Below, in pieces: positions 28,501-36,595 of a DNA stretch of 48,624 bases. The position numbers were made by a program, and so were the translations under genes. The notes below the pieces were generated by a model. It did no database searches, was not told the DNA's origin, and saw only the letters and a list, made by a program, of their open reading frames with translations. Each line of letters begins with the position of its first letter. The stretch's first letter is position 1. The stretch is from Chitinophagaceae bacterium UBA4857 (GTDB lineage: Bacteria > Bacteroidota > Bacteroidia > Chitinophagales > Chitinophagaceae): NCBI GenBank assembly GCA_002399735.1, contig DHEF01000007.1:1-48624 (forward strand), written 5' to 3'.

Positions 28501-28684
28501 TGCAAACGGGCCTGGCAAACTGGGTAACCGCACTATTGGTACCGCCGCAGCTGGTGGTATGTTGTTAGGAACCATTTTTGGTGTGCTCGTTATACCTGGT
28601 TTGTATTACATTTTTGGTAGCATAGCTGCTAAACACAAACTAATTAAAGATGAAGACGAAACCCCGTTAACCGAAGAAATATAA
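25529..28684 (+). CDS. RND efflux pump, AcrB/HAE1-type permease
   Basis: A 1051-residue inner-membrane proton/drug antiporter of the hydrophobe/amphiphile efflux (HAE1) family, full length. The N-terminus MFNKFIQRPVLSIVISLIIV is the typical first helix. Proton-relay residues are present: D409 and D410 in GVVVDDAIVVIEAV and K941 in LLGKNAVLIVEFAAQ, matching AcrB D407/D408/K940. Large periplasmic loops (porter and docking domains) lie between TM1-2 and TM7-8, including TVEYPGANGELMIKSAIIPL. The conserved GFIPNEDQGMFY segment follows TM7. The pump works with the adaptor upstream and the outer-membrane factor 5 bp downstream. The motif pattern favours multidrug rather than heavy-metal export. Confidence 0.97.
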   Translation: MFNKFIQRPVLSIVISLIIVFLGILAINNLPVTQFPTISPPKVTVTVEYPGANGELMIKSAIIPLERAINGVPGMKYMTSDAGNDGEASIQIVFNLGTDPNQAALNVQNRVASVVNKLPPLVVREGVKITRQESNMLMYVNLYSKDSKADQKFLFNYADINLLPELRRVNGVGVADILGNREYAMRIWLKPDRMLAYKISAEEVMEALSKQSLEASPGKTGESSGKRSQSFEYVLKYSGRFTTQKQYEDVILRANPNSEILRLKDVADVEFGSSMYDIYSNLNGSPSAAIVLKQSYGSNASQVIKDVKEKLKEIKNSSFPKGMDYEISYDVSSFLDASIEKVIHTLIEAFILVGLVVFLFLGDWRSTIIPAIAVPVSLIGTFMFMQFFGITLNLITLFALVLAIGVVVDDAIVVIEAVHAKMETENLKPRKATKKALREISGAIIAITFLMSAVFIPVAFMSGPVGMFYRQFSITMATAIVLSGIVALTLTPALCAIILKNNHGVKTKRTPVKMFIDGFNRLFNKSAGKYQKLLEKIASRRTITFIVLLAFSIGTFLLNKTVPSGFIPNEDQGMFYAVIQTPPGSSLERTNEIAERLQKIAEGIDGIQSVSALAGYEILTEGTAANSGTCLVNLKDWSKRKHSVQEIMEELEEKSKDITGATIELFQPPAVPGYGAAGGFELRLLDKTGSGDYKKMEAVNNDFVKALNNRPELTSVFSFYSASYPQYMLKIDNDLAQQKGISIENAMNTLSTLVGSNYEISFIQFGRQYKVIVQAAAQYRALPEDILKIYVKNDKEDMVPLSAFMTMEKVYGLSEITRHNMYNTSEISGSAARGYSSGEAIKVIKEVAEKTLPRGFGIDWAGISADEVAQTNQAVYIFLICLGFVYLILAAQYESFILPLSVILSLPAGIFGAFFLLKMFGLENNIYAQVAMVMLIGLLGKNAVLIVEFAAQRHEQGLTILQAALEGAKARFRPILMTSFAFIAGLIPLVFANGPGKLGNRTIGTAAAGGMLLGTIFGVLVIPGLYYIFGSIAAKHKLIKDEDETPLTEEI

Positions 28685-28689
28685 ATAAA

Positions 28690-30126
28690 ATGAACAAAAG
28701 ATATATAAATACAATTCTATTATGTTCCTGTATCTGCTTTTCAATTATCGGTTGTAAAGTTCCTGCAGTTATACAACAAAAAGAAAACAGAACTGTGCCT
28801 GAAACATTTGCCGGTAACAACGATACCACCAATACAAGTGCTGTTCAATGGCGTAATTTCTTTACAGACCAATTCCTTATTAGTTTATTAGATACGGCGT
28901 TAAAACATAACCAGGAATTATTAATTACGTTACAGGAAATAGAAATTGCCAGAAATGAAATTGGCATGCGTCAGGGAAAAATATTACCACATGTAAGCTA
29001 CCGTGCAGGCATAGGTGTAGAAAAAGTAGCACGTTATACCAGCCAGGGAGCAGGAGATGCATCAACTGATATTAAACCCGGTAAAGCCATGCCCGAACCC
29101 TTAGGTGATTTTAACTTATCGGCTGTTGCAGGCTGGGAAGTAGATATTTGGAGAAAGTTGCGCAATGCAAAAAAAGGAGCTATTACGAAATATCTGTCAA
29201 CCATTGAAGGCAAAAACTTTGTTATAACGAACCTTATTGCAGAGATAGCGGCATCCTATTACGAATTGATAGCTTTGGATAACCAATTGGCAATTGTACA
29301 ACAAAATATTGCTTTGCAAAACAATGCGCTTGAAATTGTAAAAGTACAAAAACAGGCCAGCAAGGCAACTGAATTAGCCGTAAAGAAATTTGAAGCCGAA
29401 GTGTATAGCTCACAAAGCCTGGAGTTTACTATTTTACAACGCATAACGGAAACCGAAAACCGGATTAACCTTTTAGCAGGACGTTTTCCGCAACCCGTTG
29501 CACGTAATCATGCTGACATTGCAACTAATCTTTTACCAACAACCATCAACAGTGGCATACCTGTGCAGCTATTAAAAAACCGGCCCGATATTAAACAGGC
29601 GGAACTTGAACTGGCAGCGTCTAAACTGGATGTAAAAGTGGCCAGAGCAGAGTTTTATCCTTCCTTGGATTTATCTGCTTCTTTCGGTGTGCAGGCTTTT
29701 AACCCGGCTTATATTACAAGGTTACCCGAATCTTTATTGTACTCCCTAGTTGGTGATTTAGTTGGCCCATTAATTAATCGTCGTGCTATTAAAGCAGAGT
29801 TTTATAATGCCAATGCCCGTCAATTACAAGCCATGTTCGAGTATGAACGCAGTATCATAAGCGCTTGCCTGGAAATATCTTCCACCTTAGCAAAAATTCA
29901 AAATTTGCAAAAAAGTTATACGCTCAAATCAAAAGAGGTAGATGCACTAACACAGTCTATTGATATTTCTGCCGACCTGTTTAAATCTGCAAGGGCCGAT
30001 TATTTAGAAGTACTAATGACACAACGTGATGCTTTGGATGCAAAACTTGAATTAGTAGATACCATAAAAGAACAATTGATAGCCACCGTAAATATTTATA
30101 AAAGCCTTGGTGGTGGTTGGCAATAA
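28690..30126 (+). CDS. Outer-membrane efflux factor, TolC/NodT family lipoprotein
   Basis: A 478-residue outer-membrane channel subunit that completes the tripartite efflux complex. The signal sequence ends in a lipobox (SIIGC, C22), as in the NodT/OprM branch. Two TolC-type repeats are visible: WRNFFTDQFLISLLDTALKHNQ starts the first, and GIPVQLLKNRPDIKQAELEL is the classic second-repeat motif. Long helical coiled-coil segments lie on either side. The start lies 5 bp after the pump gene stop, and a strong hairpin terminator lies 24 bp after its own stop, closing the operon. Confidence 0.96.
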   Translation: MNKRYINTILLCSCICFSIIGCKVPAVIQQKENRTVPETFAGNNDTTNTSAVQWRNFFTDQFLISLLDTALKHNQELLITLQEIEIARNEIGMRQGKILPHVSYRAGIGVEKVARYTSQGAGDASTDIKPGKAMPEPLGDFNLSAVAGWEVDIWRKLRNAKKGAITKYLSTIEGKNFVITNLIAEIAASYYELIALDNQLAIVQQNIALQNNALEIVKVQKQASKATELAVKKFEAEVYSSQSLEFTILQRITETENRINLLAGRFPQPVARNHADIATNLLPTTINSGIPVQLLKNRPDIKQAELELAASKLDVKVARAEFYPSLDLSASFGVQAFNPAYITRLPESLLYSLVGDLVGPLINRRAIKAEFYNANARQLQAMFEYERSIISACLEISSTLAKIQNLQKSYTLKSKEVDALTQSIDISADLFKSARADYLEVLMTQRDALDAKLELVDTIKEQLIATVNIYKSLGGGWQ

Positions 30127-30149
30127 TTAATATTATGCCATATTGAGTA

Positions 30150-30172
30150 AGCCGACGAAAGTCGGCTTTTTT
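30150..30172 (+). terminator. Terminator of the RND efflux operon
   Basis: AGCCGAC (30150-30156), GAAA tetraloop, GTCGGCT (30161-30167), followed by six T. A textbook rho-independent terminator. Confidence 0.92.
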
Positions 30173-30213
30173 ATTAATAACAAATTCCTCAAGCCATACT
30201 GATTATTATTTTA

Positions 30214-30412
30214 CCGGCTGTTGTAATGCTAATCATCGTCCCTTGTGATCCGGTAAGATCGGGATTTAATTTATTTCCAGTCCTGTTATAGGATCAAGGG
30301 CTGCGCCACTTAGCCGGAAATGCTTTACACTACAAAGCTATGCGCAAGGCCGTGTAAAGATTGCAGGCGGGTGGCGAACTGTAGCTGATAGTAGTACTAA
30401 AGCTGGCAGCCC
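30214..30412. repeat. Interspersed mosaic repeats, copy 10 (inverted pair)
   Basis: Two modules face each other. Minus-oriented 30214-30285 carries, on the minus strand, CTGGAAATAAATTAAATCCC and CACAAGGGACGATGATTAGC. Plus-oriented 30296-30412 carries GGGCTGCGCCACTTAGCCGG, TTGCAGGCGGGTGGCGAACT and GCTGATAGTAGTACTAAAGC, ending GGCAGCCCC. The second parallels copy 4. They fill the 370-bp gap between the efflux operon terminator and the next promoter. Confidence 0.7.
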
Positions 30413-30445
30413 CAAAATCTTTATCTACAATTAATACTACAAGCT

Positions 30446-30453
30446 TAATTTTG
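30446..30453 (+). promoter_or_regulatory. -7 promoter element for the EamA transporter gene
   Basis: TAATTTTG, a perfect TAnnTTTG match, 47 nt upstream of the ATG at 30501. The predicted leader is about 40 nt. No clear -33 TTG. Confidence 0.5.
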
Positions 30454-30500
30454 CATACGATAAACCTTTACCTCGAGGTTTTGTTTATTGAGGAAATAAT

Positions 30501-31457
30501 ATGTCTACAAAAAATACGCCGCCTTCCACTGCGCTGGTTATACTGGCTTTTGCCATTTTATATATTGTCTGGGGATCTACCTACTTTTTTATTCAGGTAG
30601 CTATACACGATATACCACCATTTATCATGGGCTTTATACGATTTATTATTGCTGCTTTTTTATTGGCTGGTTGGTGTGTGTACAACAAGGAAAAACTATG
30701 GAATAAGCAGCAAGTAATTACCGCATTAATAACCGGTTTTTTATTATTGTTTATTGGTAACGGTGCCGTTATTTATGCCGAAAAAATTATACCCAGTTCT
30801 CTGGCGGCGGTGTTGGTTTCATCATCGCCTCTATGGTTTGTGGTACTGGATAAACCACAATGGAAAACAAATTTTAAAAGCAAGGAAACCATTATTGGTT
30901 TAGCAATAGGTTTTATTGGCGTACTGTTATTATTTGGCGAGCAGTTTACCCATATGAATTTTGTCGACAGTAACAGTCCTATCATTTTAGCCTTAATTAT
31001 ATTGGTAATAGGTACCATTAGCTGGGCGGCAGGTTCGTTATACTCTAAGTATAATGGCGGAGGATCGGCCATGGTAAACAGTTCATGGCAAATGCTGGCA
31101 GCAGCTTTTGCTTTTTTATTAAGCAGTTTTATTGGCAATGAATGGCAGGGTTTTGAGTGGCAGGCCGTACCGGCAAAAGCATGGTGGGCGGTAGTGTATC
31201 TTATTTTCTTTGGCTCCATAGCAGGTTATAGTGCCTATGTTTGGTTGTTAAGTGTGAGGCCGGTTACGCAAGTGAGTACTTACGCGTATGTAAACCCTGT
31301 AGTGGCAGTTTTATTAGGTGTATTTTTTGCCAACGAAAAAATCACCTGGATGCAGATAGCGGGTTTAACTATTATTTTAACCAGTGTATTATTAATAAAT
31401 CTGGCTAAATACCGAAAACAAAAGAAGGCCACTGAACTGGCCGCCGAAAATAAATAA
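30501..31457 (+). CDS. EamA/DMT-family inner-membrane transporter
   Basis: A 318-residue drug/metabolite-superfamily permease with about ten transmembrane helices in two EamA repeats. The first repeat opens ALVILAFAILYIVWGSTYFF and has RFIIAAFLLAGW; the second opens ISWAAGSLYSKYNGGG. The protein ends in a hydrophilic Lys/Glu-rich tail. It probably exports a small metabolite or amino acid, but the substrate cannot be read. A purine-rich GAGGAAATAAT directly before the ATG (AGGA at 30491-30494) is an unusually good Shine-Dalgarno for this genome and supports the start. Confidence 0.92.
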   Translation: MSTKNTPPSTALVILAFAILYIVWGSTYFFIQVAIHDIPPFIMGFIRFIIAAFLLAGWCVYNKEKLWNKQQVITALITGFLLLFIGNGAVIYAEKIIPSSLAAVLVSSSPLWFVVLDKPQWKTNFKSKETIIGLAIGFIGVLLLFGEQFTHMNFVDSNSPIILALIILVIGTISWAAGSLYSKYNGGGSAMVNSSWQMLAAAFAFLLSSFIGNEWQGFEWQAVPAKAWWAVVYLIFFGSIAGYSAYVWLLSVRPVTQVSTYAYVNPVVAVLLGVFFANEKITWMQIAGLTIILTSVLLINLAKYRKQKKATELAAENK

Positions 31458-31490
31458 GCCCCGTTACATACTAAAATAGTTGATATACAG

Positions 31491-31524
31491 TTGTATAAAC
31501 ATTGTTTTTAGATCAATACTTTTG
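31491..31524 (+). promoter_or_regulatory. Promoter of the TSP3/OmpA gene
   Basis: TTG at 31491-31493, a 23-nt spacer, then TACTTTTG at 31517-31524. The predicted start near 31530 gives a leader of about 58 nt and excludes any start codon upstream of it. Confidence 0.6.
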
Positions 31525-31588
31525 CAGTTTGCGAAATAATTGCAATTTTACATCCGAAATCATATCCCTGAAACTAACTTTTTATCTC

Positions 31589-33097
31589 ATGATTCGTTAC
31601 ACTATAGCTGCTTTTTGTTTACTCTTTTGCTCCTTACAGCTTACGGCGCAATCACGTGTAGGCTTGCAGATTGGCGGCCATTCATCAAATGTTTTAGAAA
31701 AAAACAATTTACCAGACTGGGACGAAACCAAGGGTTTTTATAAAGGGCGTACAGGTATACATCTGGGTGTTATTGCCGATATACCTTTTAAAGAAAACGG
31801 CCGTTTCTTTTTTCAGCCCAATATAATTTTTACACAAAAAGGCCGCAAGTTTAACCAGTTGTTCGATACGACCATCTCCGATATTGCCAACCTACGTTCC
31901 AAACAATTTGTAAGCTATATTGATATTCCTTTAAATATCGTTTACAAACAACCTTTAGGAAAAAAAGTTAAATTTATTATAGGAGCCGGTCCATACGGAT
32001 CCTTTTTCTTTAATGGTCGCCATGAGCAGGAAACTTTTGCCAAAAATGGAGCATACTTAAAAGAGGAAAACAAAGACCTGCAAGTAGGTAGCGAGCCGGA
32101 TAGCTATAAAATTTTTGATTTTGGCTTTAATGCATTAGCCGGTTTTGAATTTGGCAATGTGTTTTTAACGGCAAACTATAGCCAAGGTTTAAACAAGTTT
32201 TTTACCCCTAAAGATTATACAGCCAGTCAATATAACCACCAGATTATTGGCGCAACGTTTGGCGTTTATTTAGGCAAACTTAACAAAACTGAGAAAGATA
32301 CTGATAATGACGGGGTGCCGGATAGCAAGGATAAATGCCCTACCCAGGCCGGAAAACCTGAACTATTTGGCTGTCCTGATAGTGATAATGACGGATTACC
32401 GGATGGCGAAGATGCTTGTCCGACAGAAGCCGGCCCTGCCGAAAACCATGGTTGCCCTTATCTTGATACCGATAAAGATGGCATTTTAGATAAAGATGAT
32501 AAATGTCCTACGGTAGCCGGACCTAGAGAAAATAACGGTTGCCCTTGGCCTGATACGGATGGTGATGGCATTTTGGATAAAGATGATGTCTGCCCTACTG
32601 TTGCTGGTGTGGAAAAATACAAAGGTTGCCCTATACCGGACAGCGATGGTGATGGTATTAACGATGAAGAAGACAAGTGCCCGAAAGTAGCAGGACTAAA
32701 AGAATTGCAAGGTTGCCCTGCTATTGCAGAAGAAAAGAAAGAAGAAATTGTTAAAAAATTAAACTTTGTAGCCAAGAAAATACAATTCACTAAGAATAAA
32801 GCCGAGTTAACAAAAGGCTCAACCGTGGTATTAGATGAAATAGTAACTATACTTACAACATTCCCGGCTGCCACCTTACAAATAGATGGTCACAGTAGCG
32901 ATGAAGGCTTGAGAGAAGTAAATATGCGCCTTTCTCAACAGCGTGCCAATGCGGTTAAAACCTATCTGGTATCAAAAGGTATAGCTGAGGAGAGGCTGAA
33001 TAGTAACGGCTTTGGCCCTGATAAACCAATTAATCCGGCTAAAACTGAACAAGCTCGTCAGCAAAACCGAAGGGTGGAAATAAGCCTAAGCAACTAA
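31589..33097 (+). CDS. OmpA-family protein with N-terminal barrel and TSP3 repeats
   Basis: A 502-residue outer-membrane protein. The chosen ATG gives the signal peptide MIRYTIAAFCLLFCSLQLTAQ; longer readings begin upstream of or at the promoter. The first ~230 residues form a PorT-like outer-membrane beta-barrel (VGLQIGGHSSN, IDIPLNIVYKQPLG, ALAGFEFGNV). Five thrombospondin type 3 repeats follow (pattern DTDNDGVPDSKDKCP), whose Asp-rich loops bind calcium in the family, each closed by a Gly-Cys-Pro. The last ~120 residues are an OmpA peptidoglycan-binding domain (LQIDGHSSDEG, QQRANAVKTYL, QNRRVEISL). It likely links the outer membrane to the cell wall. Monocistronic, with terminator. Confidence 0.93.
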   Translation: MIRYTIAAFCLLFCSLQLTAQSRVGLQIGGHSSNVLEKNNLPDWDETKGFYKGRTGIHLGVIADIPFKENGRFFFQPNIIFTQKGRKFNQLFDTTISDIANLRSKQFVSYIDIPLNIVYKQPLGKKVKFIIGAGPYGSFFFNGRHEQETFAKNGAYLKEENKDLQVGSEPDSYKIFDFGFNALAGFEFGNVFLTANYSQGLNKFFTPKDYTASQYNHQIIGATFGVYLGKLNKTEKDTDNDGVPDSKDKCPTQAGKPELFGCPDSDNDGLPDGEDACPTEAGPAENHGCPYLDTDKDGILDKDDKCPTVAGPRENNGCPWPDTDGDGILDKDDVCPTVAGVEKYKGCPIPDSDGDGINDEEDKCPKVAGLKELQGCPAIAEEKKEEIVKKLNFVAKKIQFTKNKAELTKGSTVVLDEIVTILTTFPAATLQIDGHSSDEGLREVNMRLSQQRANAVKTYLVSKGIAEERLNSNGFGPDKPINPAKTEQARQQNRRVEISLSN

Positions 33098-33127
33098 TTT
33101 TAGCGGTTTACCGTCAACAACATTACC

Positions 33128-33163
33128 AAAACCTCTGTTATAAATAAATACAGGGGTTTTTTG
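33128..33163 (+). terminator. Terminator after the TSP3/OmpA gene
   Basis: AAAACCTCTGT (33128-33138) pairs with ACAGGGGTTTT (33150-33160), with one G-T wobble, an 11-nt loop and a T-rich tail. Confidence 0.75.
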
Positions 33164-33222
33164 TTTTAGATAAAATGTATGGGTGGTAAACGTTAATTTC
33201 GCATATTCACCAAATTTGTAGC

Positions 33223-34917
33223 ATGAAAAGACACAGTATGATTTCATTAAAACGATTTGCTTTATTTGTAACGGCAGGATTATTTAGTATTAGCCTGTTT
33301 GCACAAAAAAAAGAAGTACCAAACGGATGGCATTTAAAGGATAGCAAGGACAGTGGATTTTACGGTATAAGTATGGATAAAGCTTATGCTTTTGTAAAAG
33401 CCAAAAAATTAAAAAGTGAGCCCGTTATTGTTGCCGTAATTGATTCAGGTATTGATACCCTGCACGAAGATTTAAAACCTGTATTGTGGGTTAACACAAA
33501 AGAAATTCCGGGTAATGGTATTGATGATGATAAAAATGGTTATGTAGATGATGTACATGGCTGGAATTTTTTAGGTGGTAAAAACAATACCAACGTTGAC
33601 AAAGACTCTTACGAAGCAGCACGTGTGTACCATAAATACAAAACAAAGTTTGATGGTAAAGACATTAATGTTGCTACGTTAAGTAAGGAAGAAACAAAAG
33701 AGTTTGAAATGTGGTCAAGAGCAAAAGAAGAAGTTGCCGGTGAAATGGACGACTTTTCAGTAATGATGCTTAACCGGATGTATAAAACTTTGGTAGAAGG
33801 TGACAGCGTAATTAAAAGAGAGTTAGGTAAAGAAGAATATACCTGTAAAGATTTAGCTACTTACACTACAACTAATCCTGCTGCCATTAAGGCAAAAGGA
33901 CAATTAATTTCATTATGCAAAATGAATGAAACTGACGAGATAAGTAATGTGGCTATTCTTAACCAGTTATCGGGAGAAGTAGAGAAACTGAAAGCCGCTG
34001 ATACACCACCAACCAATTACCGTGGTAATGTAGTTAGTGATAACTACAGCGATATTAATGATCGTTTTTATGGTAACAACAACCTGATGGTTTCTAACAG
34101 TGCAGCCATGCATGGTACACACGTATCTGGTATTATTGCTGCTGCACGTAACAACGGTGTAGGTATGGATGGTGTTGCCGACAATGTAAAAATCATGACT
34201 ATCAGAGCCGTACCGGATGGTGATGAACATGATAAGGACATTGCATTGGGTATTCGTTATGCAGTGGACAATGGCGCAAAAATCATCAACATGAGTTTTG
34301 GTAAATCATACTCACCTGAAAAAAAATGGGTTGATGAAGCAGTACAGTATGCACAAAGCAAAGGTGTATTATTGGTTCATGCTGCAGGTAATAGTGCTAA
34401 AAACCTGGATACAACTTTTAACTTCCCTACCCCGGTTTACGAAAATGGTCAGCGTGCCACAAACTGGATTACCGTTGGTGCCAGCGCACCAAAACTTGAT
34501 ATTAAAGAAGGCGGATTAACTGCCAGCTTTTCTAACTATGGTAAAAAAGAAGTAGATGTTTTTGCACCGGGTGTAAAAATTTATGCAACTGTTCCGGGTG
34601 GTAATACTTATGCCAACTTACAAGGTACCAGTATGGCATCGCCGGTGGTGGCTGGTTTAGCTGCGTTTATTTTAAACTACTACCCTAAACTTACGGCTGA
34701 GCAGGTTAAATACGCTATCGAAAAATCGGTATCGGTTCCTAATGGCAAAGTGTTGGATCCGGGAACAAAAGAAGAAGTAGATTTTAGCGAATTAAGCCGC
34801 AATGGTGGTATTATAAATGCTTACGAAGCCATCAAAATTGCGTCTACTTTAAAAGGCGAACGTAAAGAAGTTAAGGCACCGGTAAAATCTACCGTTAAGC
34901 CAAAAGCAAAAGACTAA
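33223..34917 (+). CDS. Subtilisin-like serine protease, S8 family
   Basis: A 564-residue secreted subtilase. The N-terminus MKRHSMISLKRFALFVTAGLFSISLFAQ is a signal peptide, with ATG starts at 33223 and 33238 both possible. The triad is complete: D74 in VIDSGIDTLHEDL, H297 in HGTHVSGIIAAARN and S470 in GTSMASPVVAGLAA, with oxyanion N390 in HAAGNS. A long insertion of about 190 residues between D74 and H297, including an Asp/Asn-rich NGIDDDKNGYVDDVHGWNF (a subtilase calcium-loop motif), is typical of Bacteroidota members. There is no propeptide domain of the usual length: the mature fold begins soon after the signal. The C-terminus is a short Lys/Pro-rich tail. A strong terminator follows. Confidence 0.95.
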   Translation: MKRHSMISLKRFALFVTAGLFSISLFAQKKEVPNGWHLKDSKDSGFYGISMDKAYAFVKAKKLKSEPVIVAVIDSGIDTLHEDLKPVLWVNTKEIPGNGIDDDKNGYVDDVHGWNFLGGKNNTNVDKDSYEAARVYHKYKTKFDGKDINVATLSKEETKEFEMWSRAKEEVAGEMDDFSVMMLNRMYKTLVEGDSVIKRELGKEEYTCKDLATYTTTNPAAIKAKGQLISLCKMNETDEISNVAILNQLSGEVEKLKAADTPPTNYRGNVVSDNYSDINDRFYGNNNLMVSNSAAMHGTHVSGIIAAARNNGVGMDGVADNVKIMTIRAVPDGDEHDKDIALGIRYAVDNGAKIINMSFGKSYSPEKKWVDEAVQYAQSKGVLLVHAAGNSAKNLDTTFNFPTPVYENGQRATNWITVGASAPKLDIKEGGLTASFSNYGKKEVDVFAPGVKIYATVPGGNTYANLQGTSMASPVVAGLAAFILNYYPKLTAEQVKYAIEKSVSVPNGKVLDPGTKEEVDFSELSRNGGIINAYEAIKIASTLKGERKEVKAPVKSTVKPKAKD

Positions 34918-34941
34918 ATAAAAATGTTTTTATATTTTATT

Positions 34942-34968
34942 AAAGACCGGTTTATGCCGGTCTTTTTT
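34942..34968 (+). terminator. Terminator after the subtilase gene
   Basis: AGACCGG (34944-34950), TTTATG loop, CCGGTCT (34957-34963), followed by a run of T. Strong rho-independent terminator. Confidence 0.9.
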
Positions 34969-34976
34969 TATTATGA

Positions 34977-35054
34977 TATCAGTTGCATTACTACTATCAT
35001 CGTCTGTTGCGTCGCATACTTCATCGTTCAGTAGTTCTATTCAGCATTATGCAT
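34977..35054 (-). repeat. Interspersed mosaic repeat, copy 11
   Basis: On the minus strand: GCATAATGCTGAATAGAACT, CTGAACGATGAAGTATGCG, ACGCAACAGACGATGATAGT, ending GCAACTGATATC. It begins about ten bases after the subtilase terminator and faces copy 12. Confidence 0.75.
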
Positions 35055-35161
35055 GTTTACAATTAATTGTTTAAAGTTGAGTTATGCAGGAGTTTTTCTC
35101 TGTGTTACTCTGTGAAAACACTCTGTGTAAACTGTGTGGTATAATTACCGCGTATCTGCTG

Positions 35162-35229
35162 TTGATTAGCGATATGCTGCACAAGCGTGCGACGCAAGGG
35201 ACGATGATCAAAGAACTAAAGCTGGTAAT
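35162..35229 (+). repeat. Interspersed mosaic repeat, copy 12
   Basis: TTGATTAGCGATATGCTGCA, GCGTGCGACGCAAGGGACGA, ending AAAGCTGGTAATATAAAA. It is the oppositely oriented partner of copy 11. Between them is about 105 bp including a CTCTGTGTTACTCTGTGAAA stretch; I see no gene in 34969-35329. Confidence 0.7.
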
Positions 35230-35329
35230 ATAAAAAATATACTATGCATAAACATCGCTAAAAACAAGGTTTAGAAGCTAGTGTTGTGGTAAAAAAACAT
35301 GACCTTTGGTAACCAATAAAGTACAAATA

Positions 35330-36595
35330 ATGACTCCCCTTGCCGAAAGAATAAGGCCCCGCATTTTAGACGAATTAACCGGACAGCAACATCTTGTTGG
35401 CAAAGGCAGCATTTTAAGAACTGCTATTGAAGCCGGAAAAATTCCGTCGATGATTTTATGGGGTCCACCGGGAACCGGAAAGACAACACTGGCCAATATT
35501 ATTGCCAATACATTGTCGGTGCCTTTTTATACTTTAAGTGCAATAAGCTCCGGCGTAAAAGATATACGTGAAGTAATTGAGCAAGCAAAACATGCCCGCA
35601 ATGCCATTTTGTTTATTGATGAGATACATCGTTTTAATAAAGGTCAACAAGATGCTTTATTAGGTGCAGTAGAAAAAGGCACCATTACATTAATTGGCGC
35701 AACAACAGAAAACCCATCTTTTGAAGTAAACAGTGCCTTACTAAGCAGGTCGCAGGTGTATGTATTAAAAGCATTAGAACCAGCCGATTTAATTGCACTA
35801 TTACATAACGCCATTGAAAAAGACGAATACATACAAGTTAAAAAAGTTGAACTAAAAGAAACTGCTGCTTTATTAAATATTTCCGGCGGCGATGCCCGTA
35901 AGCTTTTAAATTTATTTGAACTGGTAGTAACCAATACGCCGTTTAACGAAGCCGGGAAAACTGTTATAACTGATGACCAGGTAATGAAAATTGCCCAGCG
36001 AAAAGTGGCTTTGTATGATAAAGCAGGTGAGCAACATTATGATATCATTTCGGCCTTTATAAAATCTATCAGAGGCAGTGATCCTAATGCTGCAGTGTAT
36101 TGGCTGGCCCGTATGTTAGATGGTGGCGAAGATATTAAATTCATAGCCCGTCGTTTGGTTATATTGGCCAGCGAAGATGTTGGCAATGCCAACCCCAATG
36201 CTTTATTATTAGCCAATGCAACATTTGAGGCAGTAAACAAAGTGGGCAATCCGGAGTCACGTATTATTCTTTCGCAATGTGCCGTGTACTTGGCAAGCTC
36301 AGCAAAAAGCAATGCATCCTATGTAGCCATAGGTAGTGCACAGGCTATGGTGCAAAAAACCGGCGACTTACCGGTGCCCTTGCATTTACGTAATGCGCCT
36401 ACCAAATTGATGAAAAATCTTGATTACGGCGCCGATTATCAATATGCCCACAACTATGATAATAACTTTGTTGCACAAGAATTTTTACCGGATAAAATTG
36501 CGGGTACAAAGTTTTACGAGCCGGGCAATAATGCACGTGAACATGAATTGAGAAATTATTTAAAAAAACTCTGGAAAGATAAATATGGGTATTAA
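35330..36595 (+). CDS. rarA: Replication-associated recombination protein A (AAA+ ATPase)
   Basis: A 421-residue cytoplasmic AAA+ ATPase of the RarA/MgsA/WRNIP1 family, which acts at stalled or gapped replication forks. MTPLAERIRPRILDELTGQQHLVGKG is the typical N-terminus and fixes the start at the ATG at 35330; a longer reading opens only with TTG. Walker A is GPPGTGKTTLA, Walker B is ILFIDEIHRFNKGQQDALL, sensor 1 is LIGATTENPSFEVN, and a sensor 2-type arginine lies in SGGDARKLLNL. The C-terminal half carries the MgsA tetramerisation region (SAFIKSIRGSDPNAAVYWLARML). The gene overlaps the next one by 11 bp, so the two are translationally linked. Confidence 0.96.
   Translation: MTPLAERIRPRILDELTGQQHLVGKGSILRTAIEAGKIPSMILWGPPGTGKTTLANIIANTLSVPFYTLSAISSGVKDIREVIEQAKHARNAILFIDEIHRFNKGQQDALLGAVEKGTITLIGATTENPSFEVNSALLSRSQVYVLKALEPADLIALLHNAIEKDEYIQVKKVELKETAALLNISGGDARKLLNLFELVVTNTPFNEAGKTVITDDQVMKIAQRKVALYDKAGEQHYDIISAFIKSIRGSDPNAAVYWLARMLDGGEDIKFIARRLVILASEDVGNANPNALLLANATFEAVNKVGNPESRIILSQCAVYLASSAKSNASYVAIGSAQAMVQKTGDLPVPLHLRNAPTKLMKNLDYGADYQYAHNYDNNFVAQEFLPDKIAGTKFYEPGNNAREHELRNYLKKLWKDKYGY

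Noticed and set aside
30773..31219. A 148-codon minus-strand frame opposite the EamA gene
   Set aside because: It is antisense to a well-conserved transporter and has no recognisable features.
31502..31588. Longer start for the TSP3/OmpA protein at 31502
   Set aside because: It would overlap the promoter -7 element and bury the signal peptide 29 residues in.
31589..33097. A type IX secretion sorting domain on the TSP3 or other secreted proteins
   Set aside because: None of the secreted proteins here ends in a recognisable CTD; the TSP3 protein ends in an OmpA domain.
35306..35329. TTG start for rarA at 35306
   Set aside because: The ATG at 35330 begins exactly at the conserved N-terminus (PLAERIRP).
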